This document shows, piece after piece, positions 49,232-61,370 of a stretch of DNA of 64,000 nucleotides. A model generated the notes under the pieces. That model had not been told where the DNA came from and did not search any database. It saw only the letters and a list, made by a program, of their open reading frames with translations. Source of the DNA: Asterella californica (Eukaryota > Streptophyta > Marchantiopsida > Marchantiales > Aytoniaceae); assembly GCA_036924285.1 (NCBI GenBank), contig JAYKYS010000002.1, forward strand, positions 3,348,001-3,412,000, written 5' to 3'. The first letter of the stretch is position 1. Each line of letters starts with the position of its first letter. The translations under genes were made by a program, and so were the position numbers.

Positions 49232-51550
49232 ATGACGATGCATCCGCAAGGCTTGGTGTTACCCGTGGTAGAATTGGCCGAGGTCACTCCTTTCCTCAAG
49301 GAGTTGGGTCTCGACTTCTTCCTGTGGGATTGGAACCTCGCAGATCAAGGACTTCTGGAGGAAGTGTGGGCAGCGTTGCCACCTCGTAACCGTGTACCTG
49401 CGAAGGCAGGAGTGGCTCGGAGAAGACCGTCTTTTTGGACTGAAGACTGGTGGCGTAAGGCTTTTCACAGGCCTGAATCCGAGAACCGAGGATATTGGTA
49501 CGAGAAGAAGATCTTGCCTAGGATCGTGAGTTCGTGGCATGTGCTTGGGAGCACCACCTGCCTTTTTGTGGAAGACAGGCAGGAGAGGAACGGTTGGAAG
49601 ATAGAATCTTACCGGGAGTCGAAGAAGCGCCTCCTGGCGAAGTTGTTTCTGCATCTCTTTCCCAAGGGGAAAGCGCAGAAGACAAGGTACTTAGGAGATC
49701 AAGACGTGGAGTTCCTGGAATCAGTGTGGGATGACAGAACGCCCATCTACTGGGGCGCGTACATCCACAACTATGTACAGACGGAGCTAGCATACTTGGG
49801 TATCCCGACGGGAGGACACCTGACGCCCTTCCTCTGCTACTTGTATGTAGCTTTGGGAGATCTTAGGGAAGATCAGCTGGCAGGGTATGGACCAACGGAG
49901 CGACAGGAGGTGAAGGAGGAGACCTCGGAAGACGATGACCGAGAGGCAGCAGCAACGCCCCCTCTCACTCTGATGCCACAGCTGAGGCCCGGCTCTCATC
50001 AGAAGACGCTTCTGGTGAGGGAAGATGAGTCTAGTGGGTCGGAAGACGCCACGCCACTGAGGAAGATGGGTCCCAGAAGTGTACCGAGGACACCCATCTC
50101 TCTCATTCATTCAGGATCGGAGTCCGACTCGGAAGAAGACCTGCTGAGTACCCGATAAGAGCAGAAGACTACTTCTGCAACGCCTGGGAGTCTTCCGAAG
50201 ACTCCAGAAGACGAAGGATGGATGGGCGCTCCTGCTGCGATGCGAGGAAGCGCAAAGAAGAGAGCCGCTCCTGCCATGAGGAGTCTTCCACCCCGGAAGA
50301 TGAGAAGAGTAGCTTCTTCTCGTGCGCAGAAGATGAAGGCCGTAGTGGTGGAAGAGGCTTCCTTGTCTCTGGAAGACGAAGTCGACACCGCGGAGCGAGT
50401 GGTGGAGATGAACTTGTCTTCCGCAGGAAGACGACTGGAGGAGTTCAGCGCCTACTTCCAGAAGGAGATCTAGCCAGCTATGGAGCTACTGGAGAAGAGA
50501 GCGAAGGCACAGGAGAAGCCTTTACAACATGGATTCGGCCTGCGCACCTTGCTGCGACAGAGAGAAGACCAGAAGAAGACGGAGTCGTTGGAAGTTAGTC
50601 TCCGCACCGTGGAGAAGCTCGCAGCAAGATACAAGGTGGAAGCAGCCGCTTCTGCCAAGGAATCGATACAACTTCAGAAGAGCAACCAGGAGTTGCAGGC
50701 GCGGGTACAGCAGCGCAATCAGGAAGTCACCCGAGTGCGGGAGAAGATCACCGCCCTCGCAGAAGAGCAGACCATATGGAAGACGCAGCGAGAAGCCGCG
50801 GAAGCGCGAGCTGCAGTTGAGAAGACGCAGCGGGAAGCAGCAGAGGCCCGTGCACAGAAGATGTTGGCACAGTCGGTGGAAGCGCTTCGGAAGAAGTTCA
50901 ACTACACCGCGGGTAGGAAATTACTTACCTTAGCTAGAGGATGGGACAGCGAGTCCAAAGCGATGTTGGTGGAATGCCGGGAGAGCATGTTCAGGTACTT
51001 GGATCCACAGATAGAAGGAGTGAAGACACTTTATGGTCTTCCCTCGCTTCCGACATCTGCCACCGCATCTTCCCACGCTCCAGCACCCTCGACTGGATCC
51101 GGAATGGAGAAGGAGGAGTTCGACCTCGCTGTGCACTTGGTGGTGACAACGTTGGAAGCCGAGAAGACTCCAGAAGACGCCCCGGAAGTCAAGATGTCTT
51201 CTGGAAGACAGGAAGAAGAGCCGTCTTCCCAGGTATTTCGCATGGAGGAAGCGACTTCCCCGGATCTCTATGAGGTCTCCATGGTCCCTAGTCCCGCATC
51301 CGTGCCTCAGAAGACGGAAGAAGCACCGGTCGACTTCGCTTCCCAGAAGACGCTTCTGTCTTCCGAAGCAGAAGCCGAAGCCGAGGAAGACGCAGCAGCA
51401 GCGACAGCAGAGCCAGCAAGAGACAATGAGGAGGAAGCCACCTCAGTGACACCCGAGGTAACTGCAGGGCTTTCTAGCTTATCAGAAGCCGCGTTAGGAG
51501 CTCCGATAGGAGCAGATCAGGTAGAGATTGCCTCCGTGCAATCTGAGTAG
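49232..51550 (+). pseudogene. Gag-like / coiled-coil element protein, two in-frame stops
   Basis: One frame of 773 codons from ATG to the final TAG, interrupted by TAA at 50,156-50,158 and TAG at 50,471-50,473. The N-terminal ~220 residues look globular and Trp-rich (DWWRKAFHRPESENRGYWYE, later DDRTPIYWGAYIHNYVQTEL). A Ser/Asp/Glu/Pro-rich linker with KMGPRSVPRTP follows. Then comes a long coiled coil (KKTESLEVSLRTVEKLAARY, KTQREAAEARA twice), a conserved FRYLDPQIEG segment, and an acidic tail. I recognise no enzyme motif. The layout recalls gag-type proteins of plant retroelements (inference). Confidence 0.65.
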
Positions 51551-51871
51551 TTAGTAACTCCATTGACAATTCCAAATATAGTAGAATCGAACATGCTATC
51601 TTAAGGGTGGCAGTTTTCTCATGTAATATTAGTTAGGACACCATGTGGCAGCATAGGTAGCGTAGGAATGACAAGGTGAATGGCCAATTCGGGCAGGGGA
51701 ACCGCTTGCATGTGAGGTGGCAACCGCCTGTCAGCGCCTCTCTCTCCCTGGTGGTCGTCTCCCCTGGTTCTCATGGCAGTGACATAAGTAGGATCGCAGA
51801 GTAGAAGATAGAGTTCTGCATGTGCTACCAGTTCTGTAGAATTCTGTAGCGACTGCACATACACATCAATT

Positions 51872-52138
51872 CTATGGTGCAGACGGACGAGACACATTAG
51901 AGCAGAGACACATGATAGACAGTCTTAGCACACTACACCCGTTGTTGGAAACATACGAATAGTCTTGGAATATACCGGAGGGGTCTGCATACTCGTACCA
52001 GCAGTGGTTCGAAGATGTAGATAGAAGTAGTGGACAGTCTAGGAACAGATAACGGCATCCTCGTGCAGTCCTGTTAGCTAGACTGGTGTGTCGAGGAGTA
52101 GACGTAGGAAGTAGAGGGAGTGAGCTTCTCAATGCCAT
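51872..52138 (-). other. Antisense ORF shared between element copies
   Basis: An 88-codon minus-strand frame in the 3' region of the element starts with SSLPLLPTSTPRHTSLANRT. Its counterpart in the right arm (53,661-53,939, plus) is similarly open. In the third copy the start codon is lost and the frame diverges. It may be chance retention in young copies rather than a gene. Confidence 0.3.
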
Positions 52139-52607
52139 TGTGACTTCTTCTCGGAGAATAGATTGTGGATTTGAGTGCAGAAGCTTTGTTCATGTCTTCT
52201 GGATGGTAGGTTCCTTGAATTCGCTCCCAATTGTGCATGGGAAGTGTTCTTCTTGAGTGGCGGTGACTGTCAGCAGTTGTGGAAGTGTAGTTTGGCTCGT
52301 TCAGTAGAGCACTTGGGATCTACGTACGAATGGTCTTCTGGGTAAGGGATCCCAGAAGACAGAGTAGTCAGAGCAGCGAAGTGAAGAAGAAAGAAGCCTT
52401 CTTCCCACAGCAGAAGACGACATCCTCGAGTAGAAGACGGTGCAACAGTACTCACGTTTGTTGTCTTCCTCCCCAAACTATTACAAGCAGGGATGGCTTG
52501 TTAGTCAGGATCCGGACTAGAAGCCTGTCGGAATCTTAATTTACTCTTTTCATCTTGTTTTCTCTTGTTTGGATTTTCTTATCTTCCCCATCTTCTCTCA
52601 TCTTCCC

Positions 52608-53191
52608 CATCTTCTTACCTTCTTCTAGTGAGCTTCCGTGACTTCTATTGAGCTTCCGCTGAAGGTGAATGTCGTTGTAGTGCTGCAAGAAGACCATTTC
52701 CGTAGGCAGAAGTCTGGGAAGGCTACAGGGGGCATACACCATGTGATTAATCTAACCCATTGGACTGTGAGTGTGAGAATAAGGTGTAACGACTGTTACT
52801 AGTCGACTTCTGCGAAGCAGGACCGCCTTCTGGAGGTGTGAGAAGACGAGCTGAACCTCCAGAAGACGAGAATCGCTTCGGGAAGACGGTATCGGGAAGA
52901 CCGGAAGAAGCAACCTGGAAGCAGGAAGATCCTCTTCCCGAGCTTCTCTGTGAATAATTGTGTGATATTTTAGTTGGTAGTTGTTTGTTTAGTTCCAGAG
53001 CACCATTTGGCGTGTCTGGAAGACGTGTGGTTTTGTGTGGTTTTGTGAGAAGACGGGATTTTTTAGACAAAACCCGTGTGTTTGTGTGTTTGAACAGATC
53101 CTCTTAGAGCAGCGATTACTTACGTAAATCCTCTGTGAGAACGATATCTTGTATACTAAATGGGCAAAAGGAGTAATCCTGCGTCACTACA
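52608..53191 (+). mobile_element. Central spacer of the inverted repeat; 3' part of left element
   Basis: This ~580 bp separates the arms. Most of it (52,608-53,063) is homologous to 63,530-64,000 in the third copy, so it is the continuation of the left element and absent from the right one. It is rich in GAAGAC and has GTGAGAAGACGGGATTT near 53,045. The right copy is therefore 3'-truncated at the junction. Confidence 0.65.
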
Positions 53192-56100
53192 GGGAAGATG
53201 GGAGAAGATGGGGAAGATAAGAAAATCCAAACAAGAGAAAAGAAGATGAAAAGAGTAAATTAAGATTCTGACAGGCTTCTAGTCCGGATCCTGACTAACA
53301 AGCCATCCCTGCTTGTAATAGTTTGGGGAGGAAGACAACAAACATGAGTACTGTTGCACCGTCTTCTACTCGAGGATGTCGTCTTCTGTTGCGAGAAGAA
53401 GGCTTCTTTCTTCTTCACTTCGCCGCTCTGACTACTCTGTCTTCTGGGATCTCTTATCCATAAGACCGTTCGTACGTAGATCCCAAGTGCTCTACTGAAC
53501 GAGTCAAGCTACACTTCCACAACTGCTGACAGTCACCGCCACTCAAGAAGAACACTTCCCATGCACAATTGGGAGCGAATTCAAGGAACCCACCATCCAG
53601 AAGACATGAACAAAGCTTCTACACTCAAATCCACAATCTATTCCTCGAGAAGAAGTCACAATGGCATTGGGAAGCTCACTCCCTCTACTTCCTGCGTCTA
53701 CTCCTCGACACACCAGTCTAGCTAACAGGACTGCACGAGGATACCGTTCCCTGTTCGTAGACTGTCCACTACTTCTATCTACATCTTCGAACCACTGCTG
53801 GTACGAGTATGCAGACCCCTCATGTGTATTCCAAGACTATTCGTATGTTTCCAACAACGGGTGTAGTGCGGAGAACTATCTATCAGGTGTCTTCTCTCTA
53901 ATGTGTCTAGTCTGCCTGCACCATAGAATCGACTACTGAACGTTTTAGAACTGGCAGAACAGGCAGAACTCTATCTCCTACTCTGCGATCCTACTTATGT
54001 CGTTGCCATGAGAACCAGGGGAGATGACCACCAGGGAGAGAGAGGCGCTGACAGGAGGTTGCTACCTCACATGCAAGCGGTTCCTCTGCCCAAATTGGCC
54101 ATCCACCTTGCCCTTCCTACGCTACCTATGCTGCCACATGGTATCCTAACTAATTTTACATGGAAAAACTGCCACCTTTAAGATAGCATGTTCGGTCCTA
54201 CTATATTTGGAATTGTCAATGGAGTTACTAACTACTCAGATTGCACGGAGGCAATCTCTACCTGATCTGCTCCTATCGGAGCTCCTAACGCAGCTTCTGA
54301 TAAGCTAGAAAGCCCTGCTGTTACCTCGGGTGTCACTGAGGTGGCTTCCTCCTCATCGTCCTTGGCTGGCTCTGCTGTCGTTGCTGCTGCGTCTTCCTCG
54401 GCTTCGGAAGACAGAAGCGTCTTCTGGGAAGCGGAGTCGACCGATGTTTCTTCCGTCTTCTGAGGCACGGGTGCGGGACTAGGGACCATGGGGACCGCAT
54501 AGGGATCCGGGGAAGTCGCTTCTTCCGCGCGAAATACTTGGGAAGACGGCTCGTCTTCCTGTCTTCCAGAAGACATCTTGTCTTCCGGGGCGTCTTCTGG
54601 AGTCTTCTCGGCTTCCAACGCTGCACCACCAAGTGCACAGCGAGGTCGAACTCCTCCTTCTCCATTCTGGATCCAGTCGAGGGTGCTGGAGCGTGGGAAG
54701 ATGCGGTTGCAGGTGTCGGAAGCGAGGGAAGACCATAAAGTGTCTTCCCTCCTTCTATTTGTGGATCCAAGTACCTGAACATGCTCTCTCGGCATTCCAC
54801 CAACATCGCTTTGGACTCGCTGTCCCATCCTCTAGCTAAGGTAAGTAATTTCCTACCCGCGGTGTAGTTGAACTTCTTCCGAAGCGCTTCCACCGACTGT
54901 GCCAACATCTTCTGTGCACGGGCCTCTGCTGCTTCCCGCTGCGTCTTCTCAACTGCAGCTCGCGCTTCCGTGGCTTCTCGCTGCGTCTTCCATATGGTCT
55001 GCTCTTCTGCGAGGGCGGTGATCTTCTCCCGCACTCGGGTGACTTCCTGATTGCGCTACTGTACCCGCGCCTGCAACTCCTGGTTGCTCTTCTGAAGTTG
55101 TATCGATTCCTTGGCAGAAGCGGCTGCTTCCACCTTATATCTTGCTGCGAGCTTCTCTACGGTGCGGAGACTAGCTTCAAGCGACTCCGTCTTCTTCTGG
55201 TCTTCCTCCTGTCGCAGCAAGGTGCGCAGGCCGAACCCAGGTTGCAAGGGCCTCTCTTGTGCCTTCGCTCTCTTCTCCAGCAGCTCCATAGCTGGCTGGA
55301 TCTCCTTCTGGAAGTAGGCGCTGAACTCCTCCAGTCGTCTTCCTGCGGAAGATAAGTTCATCTCCACCACTCGCTCCGCGGTGTCGACTTCGTCTTCCAG
55401 AGACAAGGAAGCCTCTTCCACCACTACGGCCTTCATCTTCTGCGCACGAGAAGAAGCTACTCTTCTCATCTTCCGGGATGGAAGACTCCTCATGGCAGGA
55501 GCGGCTCTCTTCTTTGCGCTTCCTCGCATCGCAGCAAGAGCGCCCATCCATCCTTCGTCTTCTGGAGTCTTTGGAAGACTCCCAGGCATTGCAGAAGCGG
55601 TCTTCTGTCCTGGTCGGGTACTCAGCAGGTCTTCTTCCGAGTGGGACCCCGATCCTGAATGAATGAGGGAGATGGGTGTCCTCGGTACACTTCTGGGACC
55701 CATCTTCCTCAGTGGCGTGGCGTCTTCCGACCCACTAGACTCGTCTTCCCTCACCAGAAGCGTCTTCTGGTGAGAGCCGGGCCTCAGCTGTGGCATCAGA
55801 GTGGGAGGGGGCGTTGCTGCTGCCTCTCGGTCATCGTCTTCTGAGGTCTCCTCCTTCACCTCCTGTCGCTCCGTTAGCGCATACCCTGCCAGCTGATCTT
55901 CCCTAAGATCCCCCATGGCTACATACAAGTAGCAGAGGAAGAGCGTCAAGTGTCCTCCCGCCGGGGTACCCAAGTATGCTAGCTCCGTCTGTACATAGTT
56001 GTGGATGTACGCGTCCCAGTAGATGGGCGTTCTGTCATCCCACACTGATTCCAGGAACTCCACGTTCTGATCTCCTAAGTACCTTGTCTTCTGCGCTTTC

Positions 56101-56845
56101 CCCTTGGGAAAGAGATGCAGAAACAACTTCGCCAGGAGGCGCTTCTTCGGCTCCCGGTAAGATTCTATCTTCCAACCGTTCCTCCCTTGCCTGTCTTCCA
56201 CGAAAAGGCAGGTGGTACTCCCAGGCACATACCACGAACTCACGATCCTAGGCAAGATCTTCTTCTCGTATCAATATCCTCGGTTCTCGGATTCAGACCT
56301 GTGAAAAACCTTGCGCCACCAGTCTACAGTCCAGGAAGATGGTCTTCCTCGAGCTACTCCTGCTGTTGCAGGTACACGGTTACGAGGTGGCAACGCTGCC
56401 CACACCTCCTCCAGAAGTCCTTGATCTGCGAGGTTCCAACCCCACAGGAAGAAGTCGAGACCCAACTCCTTGAGGAAAGGAGTGGCCTCGGCCAATTCTG
56501 CCGCTGGTAACACCAAGCCTCGCGGATGCATCGTCATGCTGGAAGATCTGTTGCACTAAGCCACAAGCACTTACTATGAGTAGAAGGCTCAGTCCTTTCC
56601 AAGCGCCCACAGTCTAGCTTCTACTTCTCAGAAGACAAACCTAGTCTTCCAGAAGACAGCTACTCCGTCTTCCGGGATTCTAACAGTACTTCCTAGATAG
56701 CTCTCGTCTTCCGAGCTATATCTAAACAATCCTATCTAAGCAAGGCCTCGCATGGATTACCAAGAAGACAACCCACCTTGCATTACATCCTACTTCCTAT
56801 TAGAAGATACAAGATTCACGGAACATCAAGTGCATAACAGGTTCA
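53192..56845 (-). mobile_element. Gag-like repeat element, right arm of giant inverted repeat
   Basis: Reverse-complement copy of 48,930-52,607. Matching landmarks include the shared GGATCCGGACTAGAAGCC block (53,280 region against 52,510), all ORF segments, and the upstream flank to about 56,845. The arms look well over 85% identical by eye, with different inactivating changes. The two elements lie tail to tail. Confidence 0.8.
54232..56537 (-). pseudogene. Gag-like / coiled-coil element protein, right-arm copy
   Basis: The same ORF as 49,232-51,550 but broken elsewhere. A TGG-to-TGA change at 56,271-56,273 follows ENRGY, a CAG-to-TAG change at 55,056-55,058 lies inside the coiled coil, and a single-base deletion near 54,632 shifts the frame after AVHLVV. 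The two positions that are stops in the left copy are open here. The product and domain order are as for the left copy. Confidence 0.65.
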
Positions 56846-58910
56846 GAAGTCGGTTGCGGGCTCCTCCGGTGACAATGGCCTCTGGGAAGACACTCGGGAC
56901 AGCTTCCGATTCAATGTCTTGCTCGGAAGACTTCCCGAAGTCAGACTTCCCTTCACTGGTCTCACATGTCTTCGTCTTCCTACGCGCAATCTATCCTCAC
57001 AACAGACTCAAGACAATTGCACTCTGTTCTTCTGACTTCTCACCTCTCATACGCACTCAGAAGAAGCTTGCTGCTCGGTGGGAAGAGATGATCCTCAACC
57101 ATTCTCTCTAGATTCTGCCAGCAAGTATTCTCACGACTCTCTTCTAAGTTCAGGAAGAAGAAGGAATGGCTGCTATGGATCGGACAGAAGAGACCCGAAT
57201 GGACCCTCACGTCTTTTCGCTCATTTTGCCAGCCTTTCAGTCTTCTAGTCTCTCTAGGAAGATGTGGAGTTGAGAAGCTTGGAAGACCGGGAGGCACAGG
57301 CCTAGTTCCCGACTTCCAACTTCTCGAAATAACAAAACAACTCATCACACCACTCGGGATTCGTACTAAGCCTCTCTTAACACAAAGCAACACAAATCCA
57401 CTCTTGATACGAATTGAGTTCAGTCGACTTCCGAAGACAGTCAAGTTTAAGAAGCGTCTTCCGAAGATGTTCCCATCTTTCGAATCGTCTTCTGGTCCAG
57501 GTTTCGGGGATAGAGAGATAGTAGGGTAGGGAAATTGATAGCTAGGATCTCCAATTTGAGGGCTAGGAGTAAGGAAGCTCGAATTGAGCTCGGGAAGAAG
57601 CAAGGAGATATCTGACAGAAATTGGGCAGCGCTTCCGCGCCTAATGTCTCAATAGAAAGAATGGGGGGTGGGGTAATCGATCAGGCTGCCTGCACACGGG
57701 GAATACCAGACAAAGGCGAGAAGAAGTGGGAAGGGGAAAGAACGTGGGGAAGAACCCCTACAGTCGTCCTCTGCTCCCCGAGTTGCCTTCGACCTCCGCG
57801 CGCTTCTGGCTCTTGTCCTAGCTCCAATGCGACTCCTCTCGACTGCACCTGCTGTCAATTTCTGGCCACGCCTCGATTCTACCTTCGATTCTACTCGCTA
57901 CCCTCCAATGTCAGCTTCTCGGGAGCTCACAGAAACGCTTTCGCTTTCTGCCTTCTGTGCTTCAGAAATTCGGTCTCGCGCTTCGCCTAGCTGCCAACTG
58001 ATTCTCTCCTACCTCGATGTCCTCACTTGATTCTTCTCTCAAAGCTCACTTGCGAAGCTCACTCTCTCCAATCGATCTTCTCAAGCGCGCTGTGCTGCGA
58101 GAAGTTGGAATGCGCCTAATGTGCTTCCTTACGCATCTTCCCCGCAGATTAGGGGTTTTCGACCTTAGGTGTCTTCCCTGACCTACCTACCTATTCGGTG
58201 CGACCCAGTAGGTACACCTACTGTCTTACCCGAAAACTAGTGGTTAGGCCTTCGCGGTCGCTGTCTTCCGGAAGACAGGTGTCTTCCACCATCTTCTCAT
58301 CTTCCGCCGTCTTCCCGTCTTCTGAAGACGCAACTGAGAAGACGCTCTTCCGAAGACGGTCGTCTTCCGAAGAAGTCCACTTCTTATTAAAAAGCTCATA
58401 AGGTCATCTTCATGTTAAGGAAGACGTAACCTTAAGTAACAACGCTTCTTCAGTTATACAAACAAGTTATTATTCTTAAAAATTTCAAAAATTTGTGCAT
58501 CCTGTAATTTGTGGGCACCACATGTCTAACAGCCTGTTTTGGAGAAAATTATTTTCAAGAGGGAGTCTATTGAACGGAGAGCAGTTTGATTATCTGTGAG
58601 AGACTTTTGATCGTTGTTGAATCAAATTTCTGAGAGTTTCAGTTGGGAGGTTGACGCAAGGAGAGGAATAAGAGTCAGGGGTCTGAATTTCACCTACTAG
58701 ATTGAGATTAAGGTGAATTTGGCGATCTTTGGCAGAAAACTTAGAGACAGAGAGAGAGACGCACTAGAGAGGAAGAGAGAGAGATTTTTTTTCTGCAGTT
58801 GAAGAAATTGATGGTGCAGCCGAGTTATAAAGTTATTTTGAATCCTGAGAGACCTGTCTGTGCACCTGAGTGTCTGCTGGGTGTCGGTTTCAATGTTTGT
58901 TTTATAATTG
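56846..58910. other. No gene seen; motif-dense spacer between element copies
   Basis: GAAGAC/GTCTTC motifs continue, peaking at 58,260-58,400, where CTGTCTTCCGGAAGACAG (58,261-58,278) is a perfect 18-bp palindrome. 57,040-57,603 (minus) and 57,622-57,990 (plus) are ORFs without known domains. 58,700-58,790 has a GA-rich tract. It may include leader or terminal DNA of further copies of the same family. Confidence 0.35.
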
Positions 58911-59354
58911 GTGGTGGCAAGAAGCAGGGATGAAGAAAACGATCTCGGGAGAAGACGACCGAGCAGTAGCCGCAACTCCCTCTCCCACTTTAGTGTCTCA
59001 GACGAGACCGAGCACTCATCAAAAGACGCTTCTGGTGAGAAAAGACGACTCAAGTGGTTCGGGAGACGTGACACCACCGAGAAAGATGGGACCTAGGAGC
59101 GTGCCTAGGAAGACCACCTCCTTCCCGATCATTCACTCTGGATCGGAGTTCGACTCTCAGGAGGAGCCATTGAGTGCTCGAGCTGCGCAGAAGACCGTTT
59201 CTACAACTACAAGGAGTCTTCCGAAGACTCCAGAAGACGAAAGTTGGATTGACATTCTTACTGCGACGCGAGGAAGCACAGTGAAGAGAACTGCTCCTGC
59301 CGTGAGAAGAGATCTTCCAACTCGAAAGATGAGAATTGTAGTGTCTTCTCGTGC

Positions 59355-61370
59355 TGTCGTGTCTTGGACCGGCTCCTATCTGAAATTCAGACTTCGATGC
59401 TTGTCACTCCAAAGACACTCATAAGAAAGCAAGCTAGGCCCCAGCTTATGAGCTTTTGGCACAACTTCGGATCTTCGCTTTTATCGCATCAGTGGATAGA
59501 GCTCCCTGTCAGCTTTTCATAGGCACTTTGTCTACTTCGTTTGGACGCCTAGTGGAGAAGTTACAAGACTCCAAAGATGGAGAAAACAAGCTAGACCTCA
59601 GCTTATGAGCTTTTGGCGCAACTTCGGATCTTCACTTTCATCACATAGATGGGTAGAGTTCGTTGTCAGCTTTCCATGGGCATCTTGTTTACTTCGTTTG
59701 GACATCTAATGGAGAAGTTACAAGACTCGAAAGGAGAAAACAAGCTAAGCTCCAGCTTATGAGCTTTTGGCACAACTTCGGATCTTCACTTTCATCACAT
59801 AGATGGGTAGAGCTCATTGTCAACTTTCCATGGGCATCTTGTTTACTTCGTTTGGACATCTAGTGAAGAAGTTATGCGACTCAAAAGAAGGTAAAATCAA
59901 GCTAGGCCTTAGTTACTTGCTGACTGGGTATTTGAGACTTCAGGTGTTATATCAAAGACGCAAGGGGCCTGCTTCATTATCATCAGAGAGAACTTCGTAC
60001 GTACAGTGACTGATACAAGGGGGCTGCTTAAGGGGCTTGCTTGTTCCTGCGACTTGTAGGTGGACGTTTTGGAGAATTGGGAAGTCCAATACACGCGCAC
60101 AAGGTGTCATTGGGTTCAGATCTGTGCAGGTTACGCACAGGTTAAGACGGTTTGGGAAGAGACGGATCGGGGGATGTGTACTGAGAGAAATTGAGACGCA
60201 GGAGGAGATTTGAGAGTTTCAGTTACTTGTGAAGGAGAGTTGGACCGTTCGGACCGTTCCGGAGTCCAAACTTGCTGTCCTTGGATCCATCGGGGATCAG
60301 AACGCCGAGTTCTACAGGAAATTGAAGACGGTACGAAGTTTCATTAGACGGTTTGGGAGTGTTGAGTGAAATTGCTCCCAAGGAAGCGTTTACATCAGAT
60401 TTTCGTTCGCTTGCGACTTGAGATTAGTTTGTTATTCGCGATCGATGAGCCAAGCTTTTCGTTCTTGGTGCCTACGCGATCAGGGAGTCTTGATCTACGC
60501 ATAAGAGAAGACCATGTGTGGATTGGGTTGTTGGTTTGGGTGTGGTGAGCGAGTTTGAGCCGCAGGGAGTTCATTTACGTCAGTTTTTTACAACCTACGA
60601 CCAAATTTCTTGCGTGGTTTTTGCAAGGGGAACTCCAAACGGCTTGTTTGGAATCTCATGAGGTTGGGTTCGTGATAGCTAGATCTATCTGCCAGGGAAG
60701 TCAAATATCAGTTTAGACGATCCGTTTGTGCGGTGTGCGGTTTTAAGCCGCAAGGAGGAGTTTTTAAAAGTTCGATCACTTGCGATCGAAAATCGACGAT
60801 ATCTCAGCTATTGGGAGTCGGATCTGAAGGTTTCTTGGGTTAACGGAGTCAGCGGAGGAGACCCTATCGACATCTGAAGTCCGTTCGGTGAAAAGAGAAA
60901 GTTCTCAGATAGATCTTTTTCAGTTTCTTCGCTACGAGTTTTGCTCTTTTGAGTTCGTTAGAGTTCTGGTTGGTTCTATACAGCTTGTGGTAGCTAGTTT
61001 TGACTAAGAGCTTGTACATGGATCGCGTGATACTGCTGTGGCTCTGTTTGTTCGTAAAGGGAAGTTTCTCTTGCTTTGAGGTACGCTTCGGTGATTTTGA
61101 GTCAAGGTTGTGATTCAGGGGTTGTGATTCAAGGGTTGTTTTTAGGGGCTTTTGAAGCATGTTACAGACCGCTCTGGTCTGTTTCTTAGTTCTGTGCTCT
61201 TAGGAGAAAGAACCGGCAGTGTACATACATTTGGAGTTGGTATATATCGCAGTATTCGTTTTCGTGGTTGTTTTTCTTTGTCTTGTCTCCGTTTCAGTAC
61301 ACAACATCTCCACAGCCAAGAACCTCGTGTTTTCCTGGACATCCTTCACGCAAAATTCGATACGATAGCA
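59355..61370. mobile_element. 2.0 kb insertion in the third copy; possible solo LTR
   Basis: The intact arms read CTCGTGCGCAGAAG here, while the third copy has CTCGTGC, then 2,016 bp, then CGCAGAAG. The insert begins TGTCGTGTC and ends GATAGCA, so it has the TG...CA ends of an LTR, and no coding region was recognised. A clear target duplication was not seen. It contains three ~155 bp tandem copies plus a looser repetition near 60,358, 60,549 and 60,735. A solo LTR is the best guess. Confidence 0.5.
59431..59898. repeat. Three tandem copies of ~155 bp
   Basis: Units start at 59,431, 59,588 and 59,742, with a partial fourth at 59,899. Each carries AAGCTAGGCC-like, CAGCTTATGAGCTTTTGG, CAACTTCGGATCTTC and TTACTTCGTTTGGAC phrases. 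Units two and three are most alike. Confidence 0.85.

Larger units (their letters stand above)
48930..52607 (+). mobile_element. Gag-like repeat element, left arm of giant inverted repeat
   Basis: This arm is the inverted counterpart of 53,192-56,845, with homology running from about 48,930 (upstream edge) to about 52,607. It contains a 5' region with clustered GAAGAC/GTCTTC motifs (49,050-49,160), the broken ORF at 49,232-51,550, and ~1.06 kb of 3' DNA. Sequence to 53,063 is also shared with the third copy near 63,800-64,000, so the element itself extends past the arm. No direct terminal repeats, RT or transposase were found. Confidence 0.8.
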
